Assembly: GCA_033961575.1 (NCBI GenBank)
Contig: CM066727.1
Span: 248,001-312,000 of the forward strand
Source of the DNA: Aselliscus stoliczkanus
Lineage: Eukaryota > Chordata > Mammalia > Chiroptera > Hipposideridae
DNA length: 64,000 nucleotides
Direction of reading: 5' to 3'
Shown: one piece after another, positions 10,889 through 22,074 of the stretch
Position numbering within the stretch: the first letter of the stretch is position 1
Layout of the letters: the number at the start of each line of letters is the position of its first letter
The notes under the pieces: generated by a model
Seen by the model: the letters and a program-made list of their open reading frames with translations, nothing else
Told to the model about the DNA's origin: nothing
Database searches by the model: none
Made by a program: the position numbers and the translations under genes

Positions 10889-10959
10889 TGCCAGCGGCCC
10901 CGGTTCGGTCCCACATATGAGGGCCAGTGACACTGCCCTCAAAAAAAAAAAAAAAAAAA
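10889..10959 (+). mobile_element. 5'-truncated short SINE
   Basis: Starts inside the element at GCCAGCGGCCCCGGTTCGG and lacks the A-box half, with a 20-A tail. The target duplication AGAATCGCTTTTT / AGAATCACTTTTT (about 10876-10888 and 10960-10972) still brackets it, so the truncation arose at insertion rather than by later deletion. Confidence 0.87.
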
Positions 10960-10972
10960 AGAATCACTTTTT

Positions 10973-13900
10973 CAAGCTATCGAACGAGTTACCATGTTAA
11001 ACATGATAAACATTCTCCAGTGTTGGGTTTCCCGTGTCGGGAGCGCGAGTTGCTTTGCTTGCGTCCGTCCACCCTCCCAAGGCCTCCGCGATGGCACTCC
11101 CCCCACGCATGACCTGCTGGGCCACCTCCGCCTTTCACGGCTGATCAGAGGATGCTGTTCTAACTTTATAATGAAATGTGCATTTCCTGTTTCAAAAGAT
11201 TTAATGGGATAGCATTTTTAAGAAGACTTCAAGCTGGCTAAATTTAGTGTCTGAAAATTGTCCAGTCCGCAAATAGATCTGTTCTGTCCCAGGGCCAGGC
11301 TGTTTTCATTTGAGACGGTGAGCAGGCTGGACGTCTTTCCTTGTGGTCTTCTTTCTGCAAACAGGTGTCGCTGGCCACGCCGCTCGCACAGCCACCTGTC
11401 CTGAAAGGCCCGCTCTCACTGTGCCCTCACCTGTGCAGGTGGGTCCGACGGGACATCTCTCGTGCAGCTGTGACGTGTTCTCGTAATCATTCAGGTGTCA
11501 TTCTTTATCGCAGGCACCTCATGGTTTGCCCTGCCAGCCGTGTTCTCTCTTCTGAAGACATTAGAAAAGATGAGCCGTAAGGCTAAAAGAAAGGGAGCCC
11601 TTTTCTGGGTTCCCATGCTTTCCTGATTTTTACGGTAAGTTTTAAAGCTCTGCTTCACCTGACTTTGTTTCAAGTTTGCTATTACTGTTCTCCTATAGAA
11701 GTAGCATTATTCTTAGCTTAGGATAGGGTCATCATCTTGACTTCTAGGATATTGCACTGGGGTGATCCCCGGCATCGCTCACCCAGCTGCCGTCTCGCCT
11801 CCTGTGTGGAGGCGGAGGGTGGCAGGGCACCCCCTTCTCTGCTGACGGCACTGGCGTTGTCACTCGTCACTTCAGTCTTTTGTCCTTTTGACCTCATACT
11901 TGGAGGTCAGTGTGAGCAGGGCATGGTATCTTGTTGCCCTATGGCGTAGCAGAGTGGCAGCAGTGGGACTGGCGAGCGAGGAGTGGCACTGCGTGGGCTG
12001 GCCGCCCCTCAGGGTTCGTGTGTGTCACCCACAGCTGCTGGCTGGAAAGGTGGGCGCGACACAGTCCTGGCCCTCCCAAGGAGGTTGGCAGCCTGGTGGG
12101 GAGCACAGACGTGAGAGGGGACGCAGGACAAGCAGAAGAGTAGCCGGAGGCGGCCGGTGTGGGTGGGGCCTGGCGTTAGCCCGTCTCTGGATGTGCAGGT
12201 CCCGAGGTCTGGGATGCGGGCAGGGCCGTGTGTGGGCAGCTCAGAGGACACTCTCGCCGGACTCATGCTCTGGGCACGTTCAGTCAGCACCAAGCTCAGG
12301 GAATGCCACCAGGAAGGAGATGGGGTTCTCTCGTGAATGACATCAACGGGAGCTGCCCCTGGATGCTAGGAGGTGCCACCCCGTCAGGCCCTGGACTGTA
12401 CCTCTGGCCGGGCGATGCTGGCCCTCATGGCTACTCCCTGGGGGTGGGTGTGAGCTGGCCCGGGCCCTTACCTGGTCAGCCCGCAGTCCTCTGCCTGAGC
12501 CCCCCTTGGGTTCCAGCTATTTTATTCCTCTGTCCATTTGGGTAGACTTTTGTTCACTCTGTTTCTCAATGATTATTTTTAGAAATGTGGCCAAAGCTAT
12601 GGTCACTCACCCCCAAAGAACACACAGATTCCAGACGGAGGCTGTCCTTGACCGGACTGACTGCGGTCAGGGATGATCACCTTGCTCTCGCCGACATGAA
12701 AGCAGAGACGTTGGCAATGAGGGGTGCAGAACCGAGGTCACGGTGCTGCCGCCGGACCTGCTGTGCAGGGCTGAGGGTGCCCTCCGCCCTGCGCACGCGG
12801 CTGTCGCGGGAACATGGGTGTCAGGGGGGCTGGCGGCTCAGTTTTCCTCAGCAATATTTCTCGGCTCCTTCGGCCCTGATTTATTTATACTTGAGCTTCG
12901 TCTGTAGGGAAACGGGGGCTTTCAGCCACTAGGAAGAATAAAGGCTGTGAAACTTCCAGTTACAACGATTTCCTCTTAGGAAGGAGACTGGTGTTCTGCC
13001 GGATGAAGGCCTTGCTGTCGTGCGCAGAGCCGAAGGAGCGGCTCTGGGTGAGGCTGCGGAGGGGCCGGTGGGAGATGCCGGGGTGGGGCCGGGCCCGGAG
13101 ATGGAAGCCGGGAAGGCGGCCGTGCCGGCCCGAGGCTTCTGCAGTTCTTTATTGTCGTTCAGATGCTGTCAGTGAAAAGAGTTTGTCCATGCACCAGATG
13201 GGGCTTTAGCTGTTTCTGAAACATGCTTCTGTGCTCTTCTCTAAGACAATCCAATATAATAAAACGAGATAAATAACCATTATTTTCCTTGAGGTATTAA
13301 GAAACACAGACAGACAAATGAGGGTGTTTTACAGGTTGCCCCAGATGAGGAAGGGTGACCGGTCAGCGTAATTACACGGAGACCGGCATTGCAGGGCCCG
13401 GGGCTCAGGGACCATGGGAACGGCACGGCGTGTCTTCTGTCCCCTGTGTGAAGTGATGGCTGGCACTGCCTGTGCCCGAGTGAGGCGCTGGCATGAATTA
13501 CCCCTCCGGGAATAGAGGGGTCCTGGGCGAGCGCGTGAGGACGCCCGAAGCAGGTGGGTTTGTCCCACTGGACTCTCTGAGCGAGCACTGCGGCTTCTGG
13601 CAGAGCGACCGAGTGACACTCCCAGCCTGTCCTGGGCCCGCCGGCCGGGCCCGACGCGGTGTCACCATCGCCGCCACATCCCTGTACCAGCTCTCTGAGG
13701 TGCCACTCCTCTGGGCTTCGCACTGACATGAGTCACTACGCTGTAAGCAAAGGGGTGGGTCACTGGTGTCAAGTCAGGAAACACCCGTTGGGTGGGGCAG
13801 GCCCTGAGCTGAAGGGGCCTGAGCCTGGATCTCTGCGGCCTGCTTTCCCGCTGCCTGGGAGCCCATGCCATTCATGGAAGGTGGGTGAGCTTGGTCAGAA

Positions 13901-14989
13901 ACGGGGTTCATCGTGAGCTCCTGCACTCCCCTTCTTCCAAGGGCTACTTTGTATTCACCCGTCTCGAACCAGATGGAGGTTAAAAAGGGCACATGCCACT
14001 GTCACTGGGAGACATTTTCTATCCGTCTGGTAAATCATCCTGTAGTTGTAATAACCTGGATAACTTTGGCTGAATTTCTAGAAATTTGCTGATCACATGG
14101 TCCTTCAGAATATAACTTTTTGGTGCATGTCTGGGGGATACAAAAGAGGACATCCATTTAGTGTTTGTTACTGATGAATAAGTGACTCACTGCTGTGTTT
14201 ATTTGTAAGCTCCCAATGGGCCAAGCAGTGTGCTGCCATTATTTATGTTCTGGTACAGAAGGAAGACAGCGCTGGAATATGAGTCTGTGGAGGAGTGAAA
14301 TGGTAAATAAGAACACGAAGAATAAACTAGAAAACAACGTACAGGAGTCGCCCTTATTCAGTGGAGACGGCTGCTGTGAGCAGCACTGGCCACTGAGAGC
14401 GTGTGGGGGTGGCGCTGCAGGCGAGCTCTGCGGGCGCCGTGTTGCGGGGCGGAACCTGGACAACCCCCAGGTTTGGGCCGAGCCAGCCCGGGACACGGTG
14501 ACTCTGGGTGGTGTGGATGGCCTCCCCGGGGTGGAAATCGGTAGCCTCCTACTTGGGAATATCTTCTAATCTGGTTTTAGTTAGTATGGGTACACTTTTA
14601 TATATAGAAGAGAATTCAAAGACACGAGAAAAAAGTGCTTGCACTTCAGAGGACCAAAGCAGACCTATTGTTCAGGCGTGAGGTTTGGGGTTGGCTCTTC
14701 CTTTTTCCCAGAATCCATATTCATGTGCAGCCTGTGACAGAGAGCCCACAGCCCTCTGTCACCTGGAACAGAAGTTATAGAACCAGAAGGTGTTCATGTT
14801 GGAATGTGGTCAAGCCTCACAGTGCACAGGTGGGGACACCGAGGACTGGCCCCAGGACCCCTCCTTCATGTGACAGTGCTGTCCCCCTCCCCACCGCAGG
14901 CCCTGCACCCCGACCACACCCTCCCCACACTGTGCCCGAATTAGAAGAACATCCTTTTACCAGGCCTCCCGCCTCCAGTCTCTCTCGGC
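10973..14989. other. Unique sequence (4 kb), no gene recognised
   Basis: Long SINE-free stretch, GC-rich around 12000-12500 and 13000-13150. Frames up to 150 codons occur on both strands (for example 11888-12340 plus and 13280-13729 minus), but I see no conserved domain, no signal peptide and no consistent splice-bounded exon. Unannotated exons of a non-coding RNA cannot be excluded by eye. Confidence 0.4.
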
Positions 14990-15370
14990 TTGAAACCATC
15001 CTACACACAGCTGCTGGGAGAATCTTTCTAAAGCCATTTTTATCATGTCACTTCTCTGCGTGCTGTTTTCTGTTGCTTTTTGTCAAATCCAGATTTCTGC
15101 TTTCTGGCTCTCAGGGCTTGCTGCAAATGCCTGCTCCCCTAGGGTATAAGCCCCTCTGGGATGTTTGCTCCAGATTGCTACTCTTGTGTAAGTTCCAGCT
15201 CCTGCCCCGGGGCCTTTGCACATGACATGCCACCCACCTGGAATACTCTCGATCCACCTATTAGTTGCGTTACTTCTTTCCCTTGATCTGGGTGCATTTC
15301 TCTTTCCTGTCTAACTCAGAAGCCCCTTTCTTCCTGGAACTTACTCCTAGAAATGTCCCCTGCCCCAACT
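14990..15370. mobile_element. L2 3'-end remnant
   Basis: Recognisable L2-like order: TTTATCATGTCACTTCTCTG, then CAAATCCAGATTTC, CTCAGGGCTTGCTGCAAATG, GCCTTTGCACATGACATGCC, CACCTGGAATACTCTC. The motif gcctttgcac ... tgcctggaa is the familiar L2 end. Heavily diverged, no coding capacity. Confidence 0.65.
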
Positions 15371-16344
15371 CTGATGATTCCTTTAGCAGCTAGTTATTCA
15401 GCTTATGACATTCAGAAGACATCTTACATAAGATATCTTAATCCAGCCCACTAGTCATTATGTAATGGTTGGCTAGATTTATGAAAATAATTTTACTATG
15501 AGATACCCCACTAGGAGCATTCTTTAAAACAGCTTCCATTCTGTAGTGACATAACACAGTACAGCGATGCAGCTACCTGACATTGGACTTAGTTCACACC
15601 ATGTTTTAGGGCATGTTTGTTCTGAAGGTTGCGTTACACCTGTACCCACCCAGGGATGATGCCCGTGACTATTTTGGACGCATCAGTGTTCTAACTTAGT
15701 GACCTGTGCTACCTGTGGTAGCCGACTCACAGGTGGGCTGGGCTGGATGTCCACTGGCCAGGCATCACCTCGTGGAAGACCAGATGTCTGATTTAAGACT
15801 GTGTGTCTTTCATTTTCCCATTTTGGATTAATGTTTTTAACAGAATCTAGAGGCTGCTGACGTTGGTCGGGAGCTGTAGGCAGTTCCTGGTGCTCTGCAT
15901 GGATCTCGCTGTGTGATCGGGGCTAGTCTGGTCCCTTTGTGTGTTCAGTCACCAGGACACGTACCCGGTTTTCTCACGTGTCTTGCCCGCAGCTCTGTTT
16001 TCACGTGGGTTGGAGCCACTGCGCTGCACACCGGTGGGTGCACTTGACTGTGACAGTTCGTCTCTGAGCTTCACCTTATCTGTGAAAGGGGGTGGCAGTA
16101 ATTTCATCGCCTGCCACACAGGACGTGAAGACCAAAATGTAATGGAGGTCATCGAGGCCTTAAAGGACTACATGGCCAGCCGAGGTTCCAGCCTGGTGGC
16201 CTTGGAGCCAGGACTTGTCCCCTGAAGTCTGCTCAGTCCCTCCGCCCACAGCTTCTCTGTGAGTGCGGTTTGCACGCGTGCTGTGAACGTTCTTTGGACG
16301 GTGGAAAGCTCTGTGCTTTTGAGGCCTAACAGATGCATGTCCCG
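15371..16344. other. Mostly unique sequence; weak MIR-like patch
   Basis: No exon recognised. Between about 16040 and 16160 the text CTGAGCTTCACCTTATCTGT, GTGGCAGTAATTTCATC, ACGTGAAGACCAAAATG resembles the MIR core (ctcagtttcctcatctgtaaaa ...) in diverged form. Confidence 0.4.
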
Positions 16345-16400
16345 TATTCAAGGCAAAGCAGGTTCGATCCACGTTCCAATTGCTCTTTGTGTAAATCTGC
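16345..16400. repeat. ~56-bp direct repeat, left copy
   Basis: Contains GGCAAAGCAGG and then TTCCAATTGCTCTTTGTGTA followed by AATCTG. The partner lies at 18507-18562. The last 28 bp (GTTCCAATTG to AAATCTG) are identical; the first half has several differences. The pair brackets about 2.1 kb. Confidence 0.85.
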
Positions 16401-16559
16401 GAGACACAGGGTCTCTCACTGTTACTTGCTTAAAAAATCATATGTGAATAATTTTGTTAAATTAGAAATATCCGAACCATGTGTCATCTGACACATCTGA
16501 AGTATTACTCTACAGGTTTTCCAGGAACTTGCGAAAAACACACGCGTCCCCGATTGTCC

Positions 16560-17240
16560 CACGCTGTCCAAGTGGCCGCGCCCCTGGCCGCTGTGCCTGC
16601 GCCCCGCGTGTGGCGAGGCCCCCCGGGGGCCTCCGGGGCCCGGCTCCGCGGACGTGCACCCCGCGCCCTGGAGGCCGGCCAGGCCGGTCCGAGGGGCGCC
16701 CGGCGCGGGGCCTCGGAGGCGGGCGGACCCGGGCCCCGCGCCTTGTCCGAGCTCGGCCCGGCGCCCACCCCCCGCCGGCCCGGGGCGCAGCCGGCGGGGG
16801 TCCCGGGGTCCGCGGGGGGCGGGGCCGGGGCGGGGCCGGGGCCTGGCGGGGCGGGGCCCGCGGGGCGGGGGCGGGGGCGGGCGGGGCGGGGCCTGCGGGG
16901 CGGGGGCGGGGGCGGGCGGGGCGGGGCCCGGCGGGGGCTGGGGGCGGGCGGGGCGGGGCCGGGCGGGGGCTGGGGGCGGCCGGGGCCCAGGGTCCTCCCG
17001 GGGCGCAGCCGGCGGGGGTCCCGGGGTCCGCGGGGGGCGGGGCCGGGGTCGGGGCCGGGCGGGGTCGGGGTCGGGTCGGGGGCGGGGTCCGCGGGGGGCG
17101 GGGCGGGGCGGGGCCGGGGCGGGCTGGGGGCGGCCGGGGCCCAGGGTCCTCCCGGGGCGAATGCCGGCCTGCTGCCCGCGTGACCCGGGGCCCTGCCCAG
17201 GGCCTTGCCGGGTGGGGCCTTGCGTCTCGGGCTGGCTGCG
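16560..17240. repeat. CpG-rich, G-run minisatellite block
   Basis: Extremely GC-rich. From about 16795 to 17150 the plus strand is almost continuous runs of 3-7 G separated by C or GC. Two exact internal repeats were read off: 51 bp at 16780-16830 and 16999-17049 (219 bp apart), and 38 bp at 16968-17005 and 17122-17159 (154 bp apart), so the block is a higher-order tandem duplication. Density of G-runs predicts many overlapping G-quadruplexes. Long frames on both strands (up to 319 codons) exist only because stop codons are rare in this composition. A CpG-island promoter is possible, but no transcript is evident. Confidence 0.9.
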
Positions 17241-17261
17241 GATAAACATTAAAAAAATGTA

Positions 17262-17347
17262 GGGCCGGCCGAGCGGCGCGGCGGTTAAAGCGCTGGCTTC
17301 GGGTCCCATAGGTGAGGGCCAGTGACACGGATCAAAAAAAATAAAAA
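17262..17347 (+). mobile_element. Short SINE with internal deletion
   Basis: Begins AGGGCCGGCCGAGCGGCGCG, then GCGCTGGCTTCGGGTCCCAT. The segment between the end of the A-box half and the B-box (about 20 bp, including most of GGTTCGGATCC) is missing. The A-tail is broken by T. It sits at the 3' edge of the CpG-rich block and is itself unusually CpG-rich. Confidence 0.85.
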
Positions 17348-17539
17348 TAAAAGTAAAAACGATTAATGTGAACCTTGACATATATGCAGTTTCAGTGAAA
17401 GTAACATTCGCACCTAATTACAAAGGCAGAACGGCGCAGAAGGCATCACCGCGAGACGCAGACGTGCCTGGCTCCCCCTCGCCCACCCCAAGGCCCGGGA
17501 GAACCGCCCGGAGCTCCCTTTTAAGAAAAAGACTGGTTT

Positions 17540-17760
17540 TTAGGGCAGTTGCAGGTTCCCAGCAAAGTTGAGAGGAAGGTGCAGAGCTTTCCCGCTCCCT
17601 GCTCCCTCCTCCCTGGTTGACGGTTATCAACGCGTGTGGCAGCTGATGAACCTGCAGAGGCCACAGTTCACAGCTCACCCTTAGTGTTGCTCCTCTGTGG
17701 ACAGGTGTGTGATGACAGGTGTCCATCATTATAGTGTCATACAGAAAGCTGTCACTCTGT
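17540..17760. mobile_element. Ancient interspersed repeat, probably L1-related
   Basis: The text TTTAGGGCAGTTGCAGGTTC, CAGCAAAGTTGAGAGGAAGG, CAGCTGATGAACCTGCAG and TCCATCATTATAGTGTCATA follows the order of a common placental repeat that I associate with diverged L1 3' sequence. Family and strand are uncertain. Confidence 0.4.
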
Positions 17761-18506
17761 AAATCACTTTTAACGCTTTCTGTGGTTTTAGGGCTTCACA
17801 GGGTGATTTCATGTCTCCTAATCAGCTGCTTTTGGCATTACTGACTATTTACCTCCCTCTCTCAGTGCAACGAACTTACTGCTGTTTGTTTCTTCTCTTT
17901 GCTAACCCATTACCTTAATTAATGATTTCTACCTTTGCTTTTCACTCTTGTCAACTCCAGGTTGTGTCTCTTGACAACCTGTCTTGTGACGTGGAGATGT
18001 CAGCACCTGCCAACTCACTTCCTCTTCTCACGTCCACCAGCCCGCATTTGTGCATGGCCACTGACCAGCCACACCTGCCTCCCCCCCACACCCCCGCAAT
18101 GGTCTCCGACATTGACCATGCATTTCCACAAGTACAAATGGTCACTCTCCACCTCTTACTCTTCAGAGAGCCTTTCAGGCAGATTTTACCAGGAATGGTC
18201 TTGAAAGTAGAAATCACTTATATAACAAATCCCATTTCAATGTGCCATTTATGTCTTGCCTTCCCAATGTTCTCTCCTTTCACCAAACAATAGTGCAATC
18301 GAGATGGTCAATTACAGCCCCTCAAATTCAACCAATTTTATCCCTAATAATATCCTGCACAGGACTTATCATCTTGATACACAAAAAGTGTTACTTAAAA
18401 ATAGTAACACTGCATTTTTGCTTAAATAAGATGTAACTCCTTAAAAATTAAATTTCTCAAGTAAGTATAATGACAGCATGAAAAGTGTGAGTTTGGTTTG
18501 CACCCA
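17761..18506. other. Unique sequence, no gene recognised
   Basis: AT-moderate, no repeat or exon recognised. The 123-codon plus frame at 17922-18293 has no identifiable domain. Confidence 0.4.
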
Positions 18507-18562
18507 TATTTGAGGCAAAGCAGTTTTTAATCGTGTTCCAATTGCTCTTTGTGTAAATCTGG
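18507..18562. repeat. ~56-bp direct repeat, right copy
   Basis: Partner of 16345-16400 in the same orientation; identical over the last 28 bp. Confidence 0.85.
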
Positions 18563-18875
18563 TTCAGAGAAGGTGCCACTTGGTGGAATGCATCTTTCTC
18601 GGGGTCAGATGGCTCCCGTGCAGAAGCCCTCTGGCATGGTGGCTTGCGTATGTGTAAGACACTGGGACCTCAGCACATACTGGCTGAATTGGAAAGGGAA
18701 CTGAAATAAAAATCTTCCTAATTGCTGTCTTCATCCCTAGCTAATAATTCCTTACTTGAAACACAATTGAGAATTAAAGAAATGACAGCATCATAAAGTA
18801 AATGACATGGTTTTTGGAATGCTGGGAGTTTTCCATATTTGGCCATGCTCCCAGCTTTTAAATGGAAACCTTCAC

Positions 18876-19483
18876 TTTTTTTTTTTTTAAAGATTTTTAT
18901 TGGGGAATTGGGGGAGGGGACCAGACAAGTTGCTGTCCTTTTGTTCTTTTTTTTTTTTTTTTTTTTGAGGGCAGTGTCACTGGCCCTCATATGTGGGACC
19001 CGAACCGGGGCCGCTGGTGCCCCAAGCCAGCACCTAACCACCACGCCACTCGGCCAGCCCTTTTTCTTCAGTCTAGTTGTGGAGGATGTCGCTTCACTGG
19101 TCCATGTTGGTATCATTATTGTGCTCTTCCCAGGTGAGGCAGATTGGTCGCCGGCCTCTGGATGGCCGCTCACGGCGGCTCTTGGCAGCTCACACCAGCT
19201 GCCAGCCGCTCACCCTGTCTGCTGGCCACTCACTGTAGCCTGTGGCAGCCCACTGCAGCAGGGGCTGCAGCTATGCCATCCCTGGGGACTCACAGCCCAG
19301 CTCCAGGTGGAGCTGTTGTTCACCATCTTAGCTGTAGAGGGCAGTGTCACTGGCCCTCATACGTGGAATCTGAACCGGGGCCACTGGCATCCCAAACCAG
19401 CTCTTAACCAATGTGCCACTCGGCCGGCCCACAGCTCGCACTCTTGAGCAAGCTCTTTACCAACTGAGCCACTCGGCCAGCCC
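18876..19483 (-). mobile_element. Composite SINE with an extra 5' module and a nested SINE
   Basis: Antisense short-SINE-headed composite, from its tail at 18876 to its head at about 19430, carrying the CACCATCTTAG middle piece. Beyond the head, 19431-19483 is a further module (CAGCTCGCACTCTTGAGCAA ... ACTCGGCCAGCCC) that matches the 5' end of the trimeric SINE type, so the whole is a chimera. A short SINE is inserted in its tail region at 18951-19060. No clear outer target duplication was found. Confidence 0.8.
18951..19060 (-). mobile_element. Short SINE nested in composite SINE
   Basis: Complete antisense copy from a T-run to CGGCCAGCCC. It splits the host composite inside its TTTTGTTCTTCAGTC segment; the parts reappear on either side as CTTTTGTTCTT and TTTTTCTTCAG, consistent with a slightly decayed target duplication. 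Confidence 0.87.
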
Positions 19484-20085
19484 GTTGAGAATATTCTTAA
19501 ACCTATTACACAATGATGGAAAAACAAAAGTTGTTCACTGAGTGACAGACACTGTGGGTCTCATAGTTGGTAGTGCAGCCTTTGAGAACAAAACTGTCGT
19601 CTGCCAGATGCAAGCGTTTGACTTAATTCCCATGACACTGGCATAGAAGTATATATAGCTGGTCTTAAGGGTAGGTTAATATCATTCTAGGTTAAGTTCT
19701 AAATGACGTCAAGAAAAGAACCTGAAAGAACAGGGCTTACAGAGAGAAATTAATTTTTCCATCATATAAACAAGGGCCGCATTTAGGGTGCCCTGGGCTC
19801 TATGGGAGTTCCTGCCCATCTGCGACATGGGCTGCTTCTGTCCCGTTGCTCTGCCATCCTGAACTCCTGTCTCCCACCTCATGCACCAAGATGGATGCTG
19901 CAGCTCCGGCTGTCTCATCTGATTTTAGCGAGCAGTGAGAGGGATGGACTAAGACAGACACATTTCCTGTTGTTAAGCGCATGTTCTAGGAGTCACACAA
20001 CATTTCTGCTAATACCTCACCCTCCCAACCTAGTGAAGTGGCCGTTCCTGTCTTCACGGGAGAGATAGTCTTCACTCCAGAGCAG
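19484..20085. other. Unique sequence, no gene recognised
   Basis: No repeat or coding exon recognised. Confidence 0.4.
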
Positions 20086-20390
20086 GGGTGCCCAAACTAC
20101 TTATGTCAGACATCTGATAATAAGTGGCTTAGGCTTTGCAGGTCTGCCGTTACCATGCGCAAGCATTCCTAGACAGCACATAAATGGATTCAGCAATGCC
20201 ACGTTCCAATAAAACTTTATGGACACTGAAATTTGAGTTCCACATCATTTTCACATGTCATAAAATATGATTGTTTTGATTTTTTCCAATCATTTAACAA
20301 TATAAAAATACTTTTTAGCTTGTGGGCCATGTGAAAACAGGCACTGGCATTTGGCCTGCTGGTCAGAGTTTGCTAATTGGTTCTAGAGTG
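20086..20390. mobile_element. Ancient hAT-like non-autonomous DNA transposon remnant
   Basis: Begins CAGGGGTGCCCAAACTAC and contains GGCTTAGGCTTTGCAGGTCT, TTCCAATAAAACTTTATGGA and TTGTGGGCCATGTG. This is the order of a widespread placental MER-type hAT-like element. The right end AGTTTGCTAATTGG is imperfectly complementary to the left end, and the flanks CCAGAG / TCTAGAG could be decayed 8-bp duplications. Confidence 0.55.
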
Positions 20391-20439
20391 CCCTGAGTCC
20401 AGCTAAAGCTCAGGGGTTCTAGAAACAAGGAAGGACTTC

Positions 20440-20595
20440 ATATATAGATAAGTGGTTCAATCAATCAAGAAGATACAACAATTATAAACACATAGGTGCC
20501 TAACAGCAGAGTCCCCAAAATATATGAGGCAAATCTCATGGGACTGAAGGGAGAAATAATAGTTATGCATTAATAGTTAGAGACGTCAGTAGCCC
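20440..20595 (+). mobile_element. Old L1 ORF2 fragment, sense
   Basis: ACAACAATTATAAACACATA, CCAAAATATATGAGGCAAAT, CTGAAGGGAGAAATAATAG and TAGTTAGAGACGTCAGTA match in order the L1 endonuclease-domain region (caattataaatatttatgc ... ccaaatatatgaagcaaat ... gggagaaat). Short and diverged. Confidence 0.65.
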
Positions 20596-20770
20596 GTTTT
20601 CTTTTTTTATATTAGTTTCAGGTGTGCAAAACAGCATAATGATTAGACATTTACACCACTCACGAAGTGATACTCCTCTAATTTACTACCCCTGTGACAT
20701 CATCTATAGCTGTTACAGTTCCATTGACTCTATTCCCTATGCTGTGTTTTATATCCCATAACTATATATA
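20596..20770 (-). mobile_element. L1 3' UTR, antisense, first part
   Basis: Begins TTAGTTTCAGGTGTGCAAAA and continues to CATAACTATATATA. It is the distal half of the same 3' UTR type seen at 46440-46940 and 48715-49430. The other half resumes at 22075, on the far side of a mariner insertion. Confidence 0.75.
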
Positions 20771-22072
20771 TGAGGACTGACACATTCGTGAACTCATCCT
20801 AGAAAAAGTGCTACATACCTCATTGCTGAATATCACTATGGTCACCTTCGAAGTCCTCCCCTTGGGAAGCTATGCACCAACACCAGCACCTAGTCCACCC
20901 TTCAGTGCAATTTTGGAATTCTTTTTCTGGAATGGTCATCAGCGCTGTCGTCGTATCACCTTTCATACCCTGAATGTCATCAAAATGTCTTCCTTTCAAT
21001 ATTTCCTTTATCTTCAGGTAAAGAAAGAAGTTACTGGGGGCCAGATCAGGTGAGTAGAGAGGGTGTTCCAATACAGTTATTTGTTTACTGGCTAAAAACT
21101 CCCTCACAGACAGTGCCGTGTGAGCTGGTGCATTGTTCGGATGCAAGAGCCATGAGTTGTTGGCGAAAAGCTCAAGTCATCTAACGTTTTCATGCAGGCT
21201 TTTTAGCACTTCCAAATGGTAAACTTGGTTAACTGTTTGTCCAGTTGGTACAAATTCATAATGAATAATCCCTGTGATATCAAAAAAGGTTAGCAGCATC
21301 ATTTTGACTTGATTTGGACTGATGGAACTTTTTTGGTGGTGGAGAATTTTGGCTGATGTCCATTGTGTACTTTGACGCTTTGTTTCAGGGTCGTATTGGT
21401 ACACCCATGTTTCATCACCAGTGATAACACAGTCCAAAACATCATCTTGCCTCTCCAAAAAGTGTTGGCAAACTTTGACTCTCCTTTGCTTTTGTTCATT
21501 GGTGAGCTCCTTTAGGACCATTTTTGCACATACCTTTCTCATGCCAAGATTTTCAGTTAACTGTTTTCCTAACTGTTTTTGTATCCATGTTTACTTGGTC
21601 TGCTTTGCTTGTCACAGTCAGGTGATGATTTTGACACACAAGTGGATGAATTTTTGCAATGTTTTCATCAGTCTGCTAGTCACCGGCCACCCTGACCTCT
21701 CTTCATCAGTGATGCATTCTTTCCCCTCAGAAAAACGTTTAATCCATTTGTACACTCCCATTTTCTTCATGGCATTATCCCCATAAACTTGGACCAAAAT
21801 TTCCCTGATTTCACTTCCACTCTTGCCAAGTTTAACAAGAAATTTAATGTTAGTTCATTGCTCTAATTCAAGCTCAGACATTCTTGCAAAGGCACGTGAA
21901 AACATGCAACAACAAAATGAACGCCACTCAGCAATACACCATCACACGTCGACACAAACCCAGCTGTGAGACACTGATATACCAAGGTTATGAAACCTTA
22001 CTGAGCTGTTTGTACAGTGCTGCCAATGTAAGCACATGGTGGCAAGTTCGTGAACCTAATTGTCAGACTTTG
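20771..22072 (-). mobile_element. Mariner element 1, full length but dead
   Basis: The 1302-bp unit is flanked by TA (20769-20770 and 22073-22074). Its imperfect terminal inverted repeats share CTGACA and then TTCGTGAACTC against TTCACGAACTTG. Length, TA target and the encoded protein fit the mariner group of Tc1/mariner DNA transposons. It is inserted into an antisense L1 3' UTR, whose two halves join when it is removed. Confidence 0.87.
20850..21880 (-). pseudogene. Mariner transposase pseudogene 1
   Basis: Two open pieces remain: 21177-21542 with the first catalytic region ITGDETWVYQYDP, and 20820-21146 with the second (HPNNAPAHTA) and third (YSPDLAPSNFF). In active mariners the D,D(34)D residues sit in TGDE, HDNAPAH and the SPD...D block. 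Here the second reads Asn instead of Asp and the last position is also Asn, so the catalytic triad is lost. Frames are also broken between the pieces and toward the N-terminus. It cannot encode a working cut-and-paste transposase. Confidence 0.85.
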
Positions 22073-22074
22073 TA

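Noticed and set aside
11888..12340. 150-codon plus frame in GC-rich unique DNA as a gene
   Set aside because: No recognisable domain, an overlapping frame on the opposite strand, and no supporting splice structure.
16422..17381. Proline/arginine- or glycine-rich proteins of 200-319 codons on both strands
   Set aside because: Frames overlap in all six readings and follow from extreme GC content and internal repeats. One even reads through the neighbouring SINE.
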